Origin: Chrysogorgia sp. JL179-B06
Lineage: Eukaryota; Cnidaria; Anthozoa; Scleralcyonacea; Chrysogorgiidae
Assembly (NCBI GenBank): GCA_035772405.1
Contig: JAYKKM010000381.1
Coordinates: 62,001-126,000, forward strand
Length of the DNA: 64,000 nt
Direction: 5' to 3'
How positions within the stretch are numbered: the stretch's first letter is position 1; every line of letters starts with the position of its first letter. Position numbers and translations under genes: made by a program. This document shows, piece by piece, positions 46,642 through 63,059 of this stretch. The notes beneath the pieces were generated by a model that was given only the letters and a program-made list of their open reading frames with translations, did not search any database and was not told the origin of the DNA.

Positions 46642-46743
46642 AACCTAATTTTGTTATTTGCTTGTAAATAGTTTTTTTATTGTATTTCTGTAACGGCCCC
46701 TTGGAAATCAGATGTTATTAGATCTGAAGGGTTACCGTTCTCA

Positions 46744-46774
<31 letters not shown>

Positions 46775-46953
46775 TTAAGCATGCGCAGATCGAAAAATCC
46801 TGCGCATGCGCAGTCGATTTTTATGTGCATATATTATCGATTTTTTAAGAATCTATGTATATTAGGGCGGTTTTTTCTGTGCATGCACAGATCGATTTTT
46901 TCTGAAAATTTTTTTTTTTTAAATATTCTGAAAAAAATCTCTGAAAAATCGAT

Positions 46954-47637
46954 CTGCGCATGCGCAAAAAAATCGGTCTGCGCATGCGCAGGAAAAAATC
47001 GATCTGCGCATGCGCAGCATAAAATCGATCTGCGCATGCGCAGAATAAAATCGATCTGCGCATGCGCAGCATAAAATCGATCTGCGCATGCGCAGGAAAA
47101 AATCGATCTGCGCATGCGCAGGAAAAAATCGATCTGCGCATGCGCAGGAAAAAATCGATCTGCGCATGCGCAGGAAAAAATCGATCTGCGCATGCGCAGG
47201 GAAAAAATCGATCTGCGCATGCGCAGGAAAAAATCGATCTTCGCATGCGCAGAATAAAATCGATCTGCGCATGCGCAGAAAAAAATCGATCTGCGCATGC
47301 GCAGAATAAAATCGATCTGCGCATGCGCAGCATAAAATCGATCTGCGCATGCGCAGAATAAAATCGATCTGCGCATGCGCAGCATAAAATCGATCTGCGC
47401 ATGCGCTGAATAAAATCGATCTGCGCATGCGCAGCATAAAATCGATCTGCGCATGCGCAGCATAAAATCGATCTGCGCATGCGCAGAATAAAATCGATCT
47501 GCGCATGCGCAGCAAAAAATCGATCTGCGCATGCGCAGATTTTTTCTGCGCATGCGCAGATCGATTTTTTCTGCGCATGCGCAGATCGATTTTTTCTGCG
47601 CATGCGCAGATCGATTTTTTCAGATCGATTTTTTTCA
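46954..47637. repeat. 26-bp palindromic satellite, unit 5
   Basis: About 26 palindromes, including six GAAA-type spacers in a row (one with an extra G). Private variants are CTTCGCATGCGCAG and CATGCGCTG. Confidence 0.93.
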
Positions 47638-48072
47638 GAAAATTTTTTAAAAAAAAAAAAAAAATTTTTTTTAAGGAATTCCATCTGGCCCACACGACTT
47701 TTTCTCATCGAGACAGAAGAAGTTTCTTCACATATTCCGAAGTTACTACTGTGAAGGAGAAATTTAGTAAACACAGTACCTGTTCTCCTGCTAGTTCGCA
47801 GTACCTAGTCTTCTCCTGCTGCTTTGTTTTGTTTTGTTTCACGTCACGTTACGTTCTGATTTATAATATTTAGAAATATTGTTCCATTCCATACAGTAAT
47901 TAGTTTATTTCGACTACTTTTCGTCCAAAGAGCATTCACAACAGCTATGACTATGTGATCGCCATCAAAACAACTCACTGCAGATAAAGAATCACTCAAT
48001 GACGTCATATTTCCAAACCAATATGGCGTCAAAATCCTCAAATTTTCAACTTCAACTAGCCATATCTTCTTA

Positions 48073-48523
<451 letters not shown>

Positions 48524-51500
48524 GGGGGTCCAATACAAAAAATAAATATTTTAGTAAATTTTTGAATTAGCCATAAATTAACTGGTTAACCATATTAGAA
48601 TAGATAATTGAAAGAATTTTTTCGATTGCAAAGATAGAAATGTTGAAAATTCGTAAAATTCCAAGGCTGGACTGCATTTTCCTACTTAGCAACGCCCTTA
48701 GAAACGTATATTTGGATGCAAAAACTGCTTAATTTTCCATGTTGCGCACATTTTCTCCCGCACCACCTCTCCCTAAATCAAATTTTATTATATTTTAAAA
48801 CATTAAGAGTGAATTGATTGGTGCGTGGGTAGTCATGTGACCGGTCTTCAGGCATATGTGATATTGTTTATTTTGGTTTAAGTTAGCGAGAAAAGTTTTG
48901 CAACGGGCGGCCACTTTTGATGGGAATCAAACTGCTTTTAATTTAGTAGGGCTAAGTTTCCACATTGCCGTGTTTCACAGTTGGCGAGGACATCATTAAG
49001 ACCAATGACCCGATCCCTGGTCCTGTAAAAGAATATACAGGATCCTCTGGCTTTGTTGCTAACGAGGGAGGCTGTGACGGTAGGAAACTGGTAGCATCCG
49101 CCATTGTTGTTCAACATAAACACGACCCTAGAGCCGAAAGTGTAGAAGAAAAGATTTTTTTAAAACTTATAATAATGAGTTAAAGTGTGCAATCTCTCGC
49201 TTAAGGTGTATTTGGAGTTCCCTTTTCGACTTCCGGTTTTAGTTCGGTATTATTTACCCCAGTTGATAAAATCGGGCTACGGCTCATGTCATTTTTGGCT
49301 ACGACTAGGCATAATGCTCTATATAGGTCTTATTTTGCCGGGTGATGTATACGGCATGTGTTTATGTATAATGAACTAGTACTGTGTACACTAATAATAA
49401 TAATACACTAATAACAATCCCCGTGCCACCAATTTGCGCGCCAATTATTATGTCCCTTCGACCTTCTTCTCCAATGTAAAACAACAACATGACGATATCA
49501 ACAAGAACACTCGCAAAAACTATAAACAGTAAAATTCTAATCACTTCGTGACGATCAGTCCTTTGGTACTCAAGTGGAAAGTTTTGTAGATGAAATAAAG
49601 ATATTACGAAACCTATCCGTGTAATCGTAAACTACAACCGTGTGAACAGTTTCGTCACACCATTTTAGACTTCTTGTTATACCCACAGCAAACAAGTCTA
49701 AGGTATACAGAATATACATTATATATCCACTGAGAATAAAGTAATAATGGCAATTCAAGCCGAGGAAGAAATGCGTCCTTGTTCCCGCAGATAAATATAC
49801 TCCACCGAAAATTGTGTAAACAAAGATACAATTTTCATTAAATCGTCCAGCACGCGAAGCCCTACCTAGTCACAAGCGAATGACTTAGACCCAAAGAATA
49901 TAACCTGACATCGAAATGAAATGGTTAAGACCAAGAAAAAGAAAAGAAAAGTAGGGCATAACTTATAAGACTGGAGCTTTTTAACTGTTGTATATCTTTA
50001 TTGGACTGTCTATTGTTGTTTTGGGGCTATTATAATTATTAATAATTAGAAAGTTTAACTTTAAAGCCGTTTTTCTCAAAAGCCGATTCCTGATATTGCG
50101 CGCAGGATATCTCAAAAGTATTTAACCTATCTTGATCAAATTTTCAGCGCTAACAGTATATACATTTCTCTTGGAGATGAAGCAAAATAATTGAATTATG
50201 TTCAATTGTAATGAAATAGTAATAGTTTTAGTGAGAGCAATTGTACACATTTCTAGTATTCAGACTGCCAAACTTTTATTATGGCTCCTATGTCAATAGT
50301 TCTGCTACACCTCCTAGACAATGTTGTTTGTGACTAGCTCAGGCATATTAATGCCTGGCTCCCTACACGTTCCAGTCAGCGTACGTCGCGCGAGAGACGC
50401 GCGCGTTGCAACAACAATAGATATTTCACATCGATTAATATATTGCTGGAAAGTGGAAACCACGCTCTGTATCAACTGGTTAGAATCTTTTAAATGATTT
50501 CGCGTCTGTAACGATTCTGTTGGCGCAAACAGCGCGCTAAATCCACATTATTATGTATGGCTCTGTGATTGTCTGGCCGATAGCCCCGCAAATTCTCAGG
50601 TTTCAAAAATGTTAAATATGCGCGTCACATCGCCTAAGTTTTGTAGTCTGTGGTTACATGTACAGTAGCTAGTAATGCCGAATGTACGATGCAATCAATT
50701 GGAAACCCACATGTTGTACATTTAGCATTTGAAAGAATCCCTAATTTACTGAAGTAACTTCACTTGAAGCAGACTGGAGTAGAACGATTCGAGTTATGCG
50801 GAATATGATACTGTCAAATCTGTATGAAAATGAGACCCGCTGGGTCGGGGAAGTTGCTCTTGAGCAGGCTACGCAAACATTAATTTTATACAGGGTTTTG
50901 TTTGTTGGCGACGCAGGCTGCTAGTGCTGTTCAGACAGCTGATGAGTTGGGAGGAGAGCAAATCGACAGTATGAATAGGATGGGGCAGTGCAGGCAGTGT
51001 TTACATCATGTTTACTTCGTTATATGTTGAACCCGCTGTGTTATTGCTTGCTGGCTCATCAAAAATGGCGCACTTTGCTTCTCTCTTGCATGTAGAAAAC
51101 ACGTTCCCTTCGGAGACCGGGATTTCTCGTTTAATGCTCCCATTAAATGAATTAATGTTGTAGAAAAAGCATCCACCTTTATTAAACAAATTAGAACCAT
51201 GTTGCCACAAGCCTTACTTGAAAGTTATTATTAATAAATCAACCCAACATTTATGTTCTTCGTGTTCTATCATTAATATCTTGTCCACCAAATCAGCTAG
51301 TACATCAGTCTAATTTGTTTCATAAACTACAATTGCTATAGTAGTTTATTGCTTAAAACGAAAACATTTGAATGCGCTTATGCGGGTCTCCCACGACGAT
51401 ATATTCTGCCAAATCCTTCCGAAGCATCTTCCGATCACGTGGACGTTTCCATGGCAACATACATGTTAATGTCAGCGTCCTGCAATACCACATCTACATA

Positions 51501-51827
51501 AACTTTTACCTCCTTCGTACCTACTATTCTAAATTTTTTATTGAATTTAGTCTATTTTAGGCGATATATGACTAGGGAGCCAGGCATTAATGTACCTGAG
51601 TAAATAAAAGTAATTCCAGGTTTTTATCATTATTATTTATCTAGTTATCATGTTTATAAAAATACGTTCTTTTCACCATGGGGGGTGTCATATATTGGTA
51701 ACTATGGCAACAATGCATTGCGACAACATATTTTTTTAGTCAGACTAACTCACCCAACAACCAGGTATAAGTAGATTTTAATTATATTAAAAAGAAAAGA
51801 GGAAAATTTTTTTTGTATTGGACCCCC
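48524..51827. mobile_element. Element A, copy 5
   Basis: Complete copy flanked by TTAA. Confidence 0.85.
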
Positions 51828-52547
51828 TTAAAGTGAATTGCCCTGAAAAGTAGATTTGAAAGTTATAAAGGATAACTCATCTTATAGGAATCATTGCTGT
51901 GCCTGAGAGGAACGAGATTTTATGCTCCTGTGGCAGTTAATTAATATTAGTTTCATAATTATAAGCCAATCAGCAACTCGTCCTAGTCCCTTTTTAAAAC
52001 AATTTATTGCGATTTCAAAAGTGGCGCGAAAATAGTTTATTTTTTAAACGATGGTGGAAATTTGTCTTTTTAGATCGTTAAAGGGGGCTTCTAGTGATTA
52101 AAAGATAAATACTGATTATTTATAAAGTCGGTTCAAGAGATTAAGGTTAGTAAACAACTAGAAATATATTTAAAAAACGACGAAGACATGTAGTTAAATT
52201 GCTATGAGGCACAAATTGACAAGTTCAACAGCTTCGCGGGTATCGCATCCCGCTTATATTTCCCCTTTTTATTTCCCCTTTATTTATCTCATCCCGTTCA
52301 CATAGAAAGTGTTTGCCAGAACGTTTTTGTGCCGTCCCGCCTAACTGGAACCACGGCTAGGCTGGACAATGTTCGCCATATAAATACTCCTTCACGCCTA
52401 ACAGGAATGATATCCCGAATACAGTTTCCTGCAGTGTCGCTATGAAACCGGCCTATAGGAAACGGTGAGTGATTGGACAGCAGCTGTTAATATTACAATT
52501 ATTTTGTAAACTACCGTTAGGCGTGAAGATTTAAAGACGGCTGTTTT

Positions 52548-54040
52548 TTGTCCTCTTTTGAAATTCAGACCGTTTCAATCGAGGAAGTATTTAATTTACT
52601 TTCCACTATAAAAGTTTCTAAGGCAACAGGATACGATAAAATATCACCGAAATTGCTGAAAGACTCTGCAGATATCATAGCTCCATCCTTGGTTAATATT
52701 TTTAACCAATCTATTAGAACTGGTATCTTTCCTGATGATGCTCACCTAATCTTTGAGAAACTTATTTCAATGCAGTTGTCTGAATATCTAGAATCCAATG
52801 AGATACTCACAAGTGAACAAACAGGTTTCCGAAAGAATCACTCAACACAATCATCGCTCCTTCAAGCTACCAACAAATGGTTAATTAATATGGACAATGG
52901 GTGCTTGAATGGTGTAATATTTTTGGACTTGAAGAAAGCTTTTGATTGTGTTGATCATGATATACTTCTCAGTAAATTACACCTGTACGGGTCTAGCCCA
53001 AGTACCATAAAATGGTTTAAGTCCTATTTGTCCAATAGAACACAAATATGTAAAATAGAACGAACCATGTCAAGTAAACATACTATAAGATGCGGAGTGC
53101 CTCAGGGATCAAATTTGGGACCGTTGTTGTTTCTAGTTTACATAAACGATCTCCCGAGGTGCCTCTCGCATTCGACTACTAGTATGTTTGCTGATGACCC
53201 AAATTTAACGACAAGTGGTAGTTCAAGTGATGAAGTCATAACTAAATTAAATGTAGACTTAGATAGAGTTCATCATTGGTTGCTGGCCAACAGGTTAACT
53301 CTTAATAAAGAAAAAACAGAATACATGATAATAGAGTCTAGACAAATACTAGCCAAAATTGATAACGACAAGAATTAAAACTTGGGGAAAACAATATTAA
53401 CAGGGTAAAGTGTACAAAAACCCTAGGTGTAATTGTTGACGAACAATTATCGTGGAAAAACCAGATCGAAAGCATAGTTAATAAGGCTTCAAAAGGTATC
53501 GGAATGTTACGTCGTATGAAGAAATATGTTCCGACACCAATTTTAGAAAACGTTTATAAAGCTATAGTACTGCCTTATTTTGATAACTGCAGTTTAGTTT
53601 GGGACAACTGTAGCGTTTACCTGCAAGAAAAATTGCAGAAAATGCAAAATAGAGCAGCTAGAGTAACTACAGGAAAGCCGTACGATACAAGAATAAGTGA
53701 TATGCTAACCGAACTTGGCTGGCAACCATTGGCTGAACGAAGGACATCTCATAAAATAGTATTTATGCACAAAGTTAAAAATAAGCAACTCCCGGACAGA
53801 ATATCTAGCATGTTCAATATTAATAGAAACGACAATTACAGCCTACGTAATAACTATGTTGATTTTGCACTTCCAAAGCCTAAAACAAATTTCACAAAAA
53901 AAAGCATAAGTTATTCAGCAGTAAGTCTATGGAATAGCCTCCCGAAAGCCGTTAAAATGAACGACGTTTCTATTCGACAATTAAAACAATTCTCTCGAGC
54001 TGATTATAATGATTGGACGAAATGTGTGATCAGTAATTAA
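52548..54040 (+). pseudogene. RT remnant, unit 6
   Basis: Shared deletion and frameshift; DRISSM type. Confidence 0.88.
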
Positions 54041-54142
54041 AACCTAATTTTGTTATTTGCTTGTAAATAGTTTTTTTATTGTATTTCTGTAACGGCCCCT
54101 TGGAAATCAGATGTTATTAGATCTGAAGGGTTACCGTTCTCA

Positions 54143-54173
<31 letters not shown>

Positions 54174-54353
54174 TTAAGCATGCGCAGATCGAAAAATCCT
54201 GCGCATGCGCAGTCGATTTTTATGTGCATATATTATCGATTTTTTAAGAATCTATGTATATTAGGGCGGGGTTTTTCTGTGCATGCACAGATCGATTTTT
54301 TCTGAAAATTTTTTTTTTTTAAATATTCTGAAAAAAATATCTGAAAAATCGAT

Positions 54354-55037
54354 CTGCGCATGCGCAAAAAAAATCGGTCTGCGCATGCGCAGGAAAAAAT
54401 CGATCTGCGCATGCGCAGCATAAAATCGATCTGCGCATGCGCAGAATAAAATCGATCTGCGCATGCGCAGCATAAAATCGATCTGCGCATGCGCAGGAAA
54501 AAATCGATCTGCGCATGCGCAGGAAAAAATCGATCTGCGCATGCGCAGGAAAAAATCGATCTGCGCATGCGCAGGAAAAAATCGATCTGCGCATGCGCAG
54601 AAAAAAATCGATCTGCGCATGCGCAGGAAAAAATCGATCTGCGCATGCGCAGAATAAAATCGATCTGCGCATGCGCAGAAAAAAATCGATCTGCGCATGC
54701 GCAGAATAAAATCGATCTGCGCATGCGCAGAATAAAATCGATCTGCGCATGCGCAGAATAAAATCGATCTGCGCATGCGCAGCATAAAATCGATCTGCGC
54801 ATGCGCAGAATAAAATCGATCTGCGCATGCGCAGCATAAAATCGATCTGCGCATGCGCAGCATAAAATCGATCTGCGCATGCGCAGAATAAAATCGATCT
54901 GCGCATGCGCAGCAAAAAATCGATCTGCGCATGCGCAGATTTTTTCTGCGCATGCGCAGATCGATTTTTTCTGCGCATGCGCAGATCGATTTTTTCTGCG
55001 CATGCGCAGATCGATTTTTTCAGATCGATTTTTTTCA
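54354..55037. repeat. 26-bp palindromic satellite, unit 6
   Basis: About 26 palindromes. The first nine spacers follow the same order as in unit 5, then the order differs in part. Confidence 0.93.
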
Positions 55038-55471
55038 GAAAATTTTTTTAAAAAAAACAAAAATTTTTTTTAAGGAATTCCATCTGGCCCACACGACTTT
55101 TTCTCATCGAGACAGAAGAAGTTTCTTCACATATTCCGAAGTTACTACTGTGAAGGAGAAATTTAGTAAACACAGTACCTGTTCTCCTGCTAGTTCGCAG
55201 TACCTAGTCTTCTCCTGCTGCTTTGTTTTGTTTTGTTTCACGTCACGTTACGTTCTGATTTATAATATTTAGAAATATTGTTCCATTCCATACAGTAATT
55301 AGTTTATTTCGACTACTTTTCGTCCAAAGAGCATTCACAACAGCTATGACTATGTGATCGCCATCAAAACAACTCACTGCAGATAAAGAATCACTCAATG
55401 ACGTCATATTTCCAAACCAATATGGCGTCAAAATCCTCAAATTTTCAACTTCAACTAGCCATATCTTCTTA

Positions 55472-55922
<451 letters not shown>

Positions 55923-58900
55923 GGGGGTCCAATACAAAAAATAAATATTTTAGTAAATTTTTGAATTAGCCATAAATTAACTGGTTAACCATATTAGAAT
56001 AGATAATTGAAAGAATTTTTTCGATTGCAAAGATAGAAATGTTGAAAATTCGTAAAATTCCAAGGCTGGACTGCATTTTCCTACTTAGCAACGCCCTTAG
56101 AAACGTATATTTGGATGCAAAAACTGCTTAATTTTCCATGTTGCGCACATTTTCTCCCGCACCACCTCTCCCTAAATCAAATTTTATTATATTTTAAAAC
56201 ATTAAGAGTGAATTGATTGGTGCGTGGGTAGTCATGTGACCGGTCTTCAGGCATATGTGATATTGTTTATTTTGGTTTAAGTTAGCGAGAAAAGTTTTGC
56301 AACGGGCGGCCACTTTTGATGGGAATCAAACTGCTTTTAATTTAGTAGGGCTAAGTTTCCACATTGCCGTGTTTCACAGTTGGCGAGGACATCATTAAGA
56401 CCAATGACCCGATCCCTGGTCCTGTAAAAGAATATACAGGATCCTCTGGCTTTGTTGCTAACGAGGGAGGCTGTGACGGTAGGAAACTGGTAGCATCCGC
56501 CATTGTTGTTCAACATAAACACGACCCTAGAGCCGAAAGTGTAGAAGAAAAGATTTTTTTAAAACTTATAATAATGAGTTAAAGTGTGCAATCTCTCGCT
56601 TAAGGTGTATTTGGAGTTCCCTTTTCGACTTCCGGTTTTAGTTCGGTATTATTTACCCCAGTTGATAAAATCGGGCTACGGCTCATGTCATTTTTGGCTA
56701 CGACTAGGCATAATGCTCTATATAGGTCTTATTTTGCCGGGTGATGTATACGGCATGTGTTTATGTATAATGAACTAGTACTGTGTACACTAATAATAAT
56801 AATACACTAATAACAATCCCCGTGCCACCAATTTGCGCGCCAATTATTATGTCCCTTCGACCTTCTTCTCCAATGTAAAACAACAACATGACGATATCAA
56901 CAAGAACACTCGCAAAAACTATAAACAGTAAAATTCTAATCACTTCGTGACGATCAGTCCTTTGGTACTCAAGTGGAAAGTTTTGTAGATGAAATAAAGA
57001 TATTACGAAACCTATCCGTGTAATCGTAAACTACAACCGTGTGAACAGTTTCGTCACACCATTTTAGACTTCTTGTTATACCCACAGCAAACAAGTCTAA
57101 GGTATACAGAATATACATTATATATCCACTGAGAATAAAGTAATAATGGCAATTCAAGCCGAGGAAGAAATGCGTCCTTGTTCCCGCAGATAAATATACT
57201 CCACCGAAAATTGTGTAAACAAAGATACAATTTTCATTAAATCGTCCAGCACGCGAAGCCCTACCTAGTCACAAGCGAATGACTTAGACCCAAAGAATAT
57301 AACCTGACATCGAAATGAAATGGTTAAGACCAAGAAAAAGAAAAGAAAAGTAGGGCATAACTTATAAGACTGGAGCTTTTTAACTGTTGTATATCTTTAT
57401 TGGACTGTCTATTGTTGTTTTGGGGCTATTATAATTATTAATAATTAGAAAGTTTAACTTTAAAGCCGTTTTTCTCAAAAGCCGATTCCTGATATTGCGC
57501 GCAGGATATCTCAAAAGTATTTAACCTATCTTGATCAAATTTTCAGCGCTAACAGTATATACATTTCTCTTGGAGATGAAGCAAAATAATTGAATTATGT
57601 TCAATTGTAATGAAATAGTAATAGTTTTAGTGAGAGCAATTGTACACATTTCTAGTATTCAGACTGCCAAACTTTTATTATGGCTCCTATGTCAATAGTT
57701 CTGCTACACCTCCTAGACAATGTTGTTTGTGACTAGCTCAGGCATATTAATGCCTGGCTCCCTACACGTTCCAGTCAGCGTACGTCGCGCGAGAGACGCG
57801 CGCGTTGCAACAACAATAGATATTTCACATCGATTAATATATTGCTGGAAAGTGGAAACCACGCTCTGTATCAACTGGTTAGAATCTTTTAAATGATTTC
57901 GCGTCTGTAACGATTCTGTTGGCGCAAACAGCGCGCTAAATCCACATTATTATGTATGGCTCTGTGATTGTCTGGCCGATAGCCCCGCAAATTCTCAGGT
58001 TTCAAAAATGTTAAATATGCGCGTCACATCGCCTAAGTTTTGTAGTCTGTGGTTACATGTACAGTAGCTAGTAATGCCGAATGTACGATGCAATCAATTG
58101 GAAACCCACATGTTGTACATTTAGCATTTGAAAGAATCCCTAATTTACTGAAGTAACTTCACTTGAAGCAGACTGGAGTAGAACGATTCGAGTTATGCGG
58201 AATATGATACTGTCAAATCTGTATGAAAATGAGACCCGCTGGGTCGGGGAAGTTGCTCTTGAGCAGGCTACGCAAACATTAATTTTATACAGGGTTTTGT
58301 TTGTTGGCGACGCAGGCTGCTAGTGCTGTTCAGACAGCTGATGAGTTGGGAGGAGAGCAAATCGACAGTATGAATAGGATGGGGCAGTGCAGGCAGTGTT
58401 TACATCATGTTTACTTCGTTATATGTTGAACCCGCTGTGTTATTGCTTGCTGGCTCATCAAAAATGGCGCACTTTGCTTCTCTCTTGCATGTAGAAAACA
58501 CGTTCCCTTCGGAGACCGGGATTTCTCGTTTAATGCTCCCATTAAATGAATTAATGTTGTAGAAAAAGCATCCACCTTTATTAAACAAATTAGAACCATG
58601 TTGCCACAAGCCTTACTTGAAAGTTATTATTAATAAATCAACCCAACATTTATGTTCTTCGTGTTCTATCATTAATATCTTGTCCACCAAATCAGCTAGT
58701 ACATCAGTCTAATTTGTTTCATAAACTACAATTGCTATAGTAGTTTATTGCTTAAAACGAAAACATTTGAATGCGCTTATGCGGGTCTCCCACGACGATA
58801 TATTCTGCCAAATCCTTCCGAAGCATCTTCCGATCACGTGGACGTTTCCATGGCAACATACATGTTAATGTCAGCGTCCTGCAATACCACATCTACATAA

Positions 58901-59224
58901 ACTTTTACCTCCTTCGTACCTACTATTCTAAATTTTTTATTGAATTTAGTCTATTTTAGGCGATATATGACTAGGGAGCCAGGCATTAATGTACCTGAGT
59001 AAATAAAAGTAATTCCAGGTTTTTATCATTATTATTTATCTAGTTATCATGTTTATAAAAATACGTTCTTTTCACCATGGGGGGTGTCATATATTGGTAA
59101 CTATGGCAACAATGCATTGCGACAACATATTTTTTTAGTCAGACTAACTCACCCAACAACCAGGTATAAGTAGATTTTAATTATATTAAAAAGAAAAGAG
59201 GAAAATTTTTTTTGTTGGACCCCC
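55923..59224. mobile_element. Element A, copy 6
   Basis: Complete, but its right terminal repeat has lost TA (TTGTTGGACCCCC). Confidence 0.85.
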
Positions 59225-59944
59225 TTAAAGTGAATTGCCCTGAAAAGTAGATTTGAAAGTTATAAAGGATAACTCATCTTATAGGAATCATTGCTGTGCC
59301 TGAGAGGAACGAGATTTTATGCTCCTGTGGCAGTTAATTAATATTAGTTTCATAATTATAAGCCAATCAGCAACTCGTCCTAGTCCCTTTTTAAAACAAT
59401 TTATTGCGATTTCAAAAGTGGCGCGAAAATAGTTTATTTTTTAAACGATGGTGGAAATTTGTCTTTTTAGATCGTTAAAGGGGGCTTCTAGTGATTAAAA
59501 GATAAATACTGATTATTTATAAAGTCGGTTCAAGAGATTAAGGTTAGTAAACAACTAGAAATATATTTAAAAAACGACGAAGACATGTAGTTAAATTGCT
59601 ATGAGGCACAAATTGACAAGTTCAACAGCTTCGCGGGTATCGCATCCCGCTTATATTTCCCCTTTTTATTTCCCCTTTATTTATCTCATCCCGTTCACAT
59701 AGAAAGTGTTTGCCAGAACGTTTTTGTGCCGTCCCGCCTAACTGGAACCACGGCTAGGCTGGACAATGTTCGCCATATAAATACTCCTTCACGCCTAACA
59801 GGAATGATATCCCGAATACAGTTTCCTGCAGTGTCGCTATGAAACCGGCCTATAGGAAACGGTGAGTGATTGGACAGCAGCTGTTAATATTACAATTATT
59901 TTGTAAACTACCGTTAGGCGTGAAGATTTAAAGACGGCTGTTTT

Positions 59945-61437
59945 TTGTCCTCTTTTGAAATTCAGACCGTTTCAATCGAGGAAGTATTTAATTTACTTTC
60001 CACTATAAAAGTTTCTAAGGCAACAGGATACGATAAAATATCACCGAAATTGCTGAAAGACTCTGCAGATATCATAGCTCCATCCTTGGTTAATATTTTT
60101 AACCAATCTATTAGAACTGGTATCTTTCCTGATGATGCTCACCTAATCTTTGAGAAACTTATTTCAATGCAGTTGTCTGAATATCTAGAATCCAATGAGA
60201 TACTCACAAGTGAACAAACAGGTTTCCGAAAGAATCACTCAACACAATCATCGCTCCTTCAAGCTACCAACAAATGGTTAATTAATATGGACAATGGGTG
60301 CTTGAATGGTGTAATATTTTTGGACTTGAAGAAAGCTTTTGATTGTGTTGATCATGATATACTTCTCAGTAAATTACACCTGTACGGGTCTAGCCCAAGT
60401 ACCATAAAATGGTTTAAGTCCTATTTGTCCAATAGAACACAAATATGTAAAATAGAACGAACCATGTCAAGTAAACATACTATAAGATGCGGAGTGCCTC
60501 AGGGATCAAATTTGGGACCGTTGTTGTTTCTAGTTTACATAAACGATCTCCCGAGGTGCCTCTCGCATTCGACTACTAGTATGTTTGCTGATGACCCAAA
60601 TTTAACGACAAGTGGTAGTTCAAGTGATGAAGTCATAACTAAATTAAATGTAGACTTAGATAGAGTTCATCATTGGTTGCTGGCCAACAGGTTAACTCTT
60701 AATAAAGAAAAAACAGAATACATGATAATAGAGTCTAGACAAATACTAGCCAAAATTGATAACGACAAGAATTAAAACTTGGGGAAAACAATATTAACAG
60801 GGTAAAGTGTACAAAAACCCTAGGTGTAATTGTTGACGAACAATTATCGTGGAAAAACCAGATCGAAAGCATAGTTAATAAGGCTTCAAAAGGTATCGGA
60901 ATGTTACGTCGTATGAAGAAATATGTTCCGACACCAATTTTAGAAAACGTTTATAAAGCTATAGTACTGCCTTATTTTGATAACTGCAGTTTAGTTTGGG
61001 ACAACTGTAGCGTTTACCTGCAAGAAAAATTGCAGAAAATGCAAAATAGAGCAGCTAGAGTAACTACAGGAAAGCCGTACGATACAAGAATAAGTGATAT
61101 GCTAACCGAACTTGGCTGGCAACCATTGGCTGAACGAAGGACATCTCATAAAATAGTATTTATGCACAAAGTTAAAAATAAGCAACTCCCGGACAGAATA
61201 TCTAGCATGTTCAATATTAATAGAAACGACAATTACAGCCTACGTAATAACTATGTTGATTTTGCACTTCCAAAGCCTAAAACAAATTTCACAAAAAAAA
61301 GCATAAGTTATTCAGCAGTAAGTCTATGGAATAGCCTCCCGAAAGCCGTTAAAATGAACGACGTTTCTATTCGACAATTAAAACAATTCTCTCGAGCTGA
61401 TTATAATGATTGGACGAAATGTGTGATCAGTAATTAA
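59945..61437 (+). pseudogene. RT remnant, unit 7
   Basis: Shared deletion and frameshift; DRISSM type. Confidence 0.88.
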
Positions 61438-61539
61438 AACCTAATTTTGTTATTTGCTTGTAAATAGTTTTTTTATTGTATTTCTGTAACGGCCCCTTGG
61501 AAATCAGATGTTATTAGATCTGAAGGGTTACCGTTCTCA

Positions 61540-61570
<31 letters not shown>

Positions 61571-61751
61571 TTAAGCATGCGCAGATCGAAAAATCCTGCG
61601 CATGCGCAGTCGATTTTTATGTGCATATATTATCGATTTTTTAAGAATCTATGTATATTAGGGCGGGGTTTTTTCTGTGCATGCACAGATCGATTTTTTC
61701 TGAAAATTTTTTTTTTTTAAATATTCTGAAAAAAATCTCTGAAAAATCGAT

Positions 61752-62172
61752 CTGCGCATGCGCAAAAAAATCGATCTGCGCATGCGCAGGAAAAAATCGA
61801 TCTGCGCATGCGCAGCATAAAATCGATCTGCGCATGCGCAGAATAAAATCGATCTGCGCATGCGCAGAAAAAATCGATCTGCGCATGCGCAGAAAAAATC
61901 GATCTGCGCATGCGCAGGAAAAAATCGATCTGCGCATGCGCAGAATAAAATCGATCTGCGCATGCGCAGAATAAAATCGATCTGCGCATGCGCAGCATAA
62001 AATCGATCTGCGCATGCGCAGAATAAAATCGATCTGCGCATGCGCAGCAAAAAATCGATCTGCGCATGCGCAGATTTTTTCTGCGCATGCGCAGATCGAT
62101 TTTTTCTGCGCATGCGCAGATCGATTTTTTCTGCGCATGCGCAGATCGATTTTTTCAGATCGATTTTTTTCA
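61752..62172. repeat. 26-bp palindromic satellite, unit 7
   Basis: Shortest array, about 16 palindromes; two spacers are one base short, and the first monomer is followed by TCGAT rather than TCGGT. Confidence 0.93.
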
Positions 62173-62608
62173 GAAAATTTTTTTAAAAAAAAAAACAAAA
62201 TTTTTTTTAAGGAATTCCATCTGGCCCACACGACTTTTTCTCATCGAGACAGAAGAAGTTTCTTCACATATTCCGAAGTTACTACTGTGAAGGAGAAATT
62301 TAGTAAACACAGTACCTGTTCTCCTGCTAGTTCGCAGTACCTAGTCTTCTCCTGCTGCTTTGTTTTGTTTTGTTTCACGTCACGTTACGTTCTGATTTAT
62401 AATATTTAGAAATATTGTTCCATTCCATACAGTAATTAGTTTATTTCGACTACTTTTCGTCCAAAGAGCATTCACAACAGCTATGACTATGTGATCGCCA
62501 TCAAAACAACTCACTGCAGATAAAGAATCACTCAATGACGTCATATTTCCAAACCAATATGGCGTCAAAATCCTCAAATTTTCAACTTCAACTAGCCATA
62601 TCTTCTTA

Positions 62609-63059
<451 letters not shown>
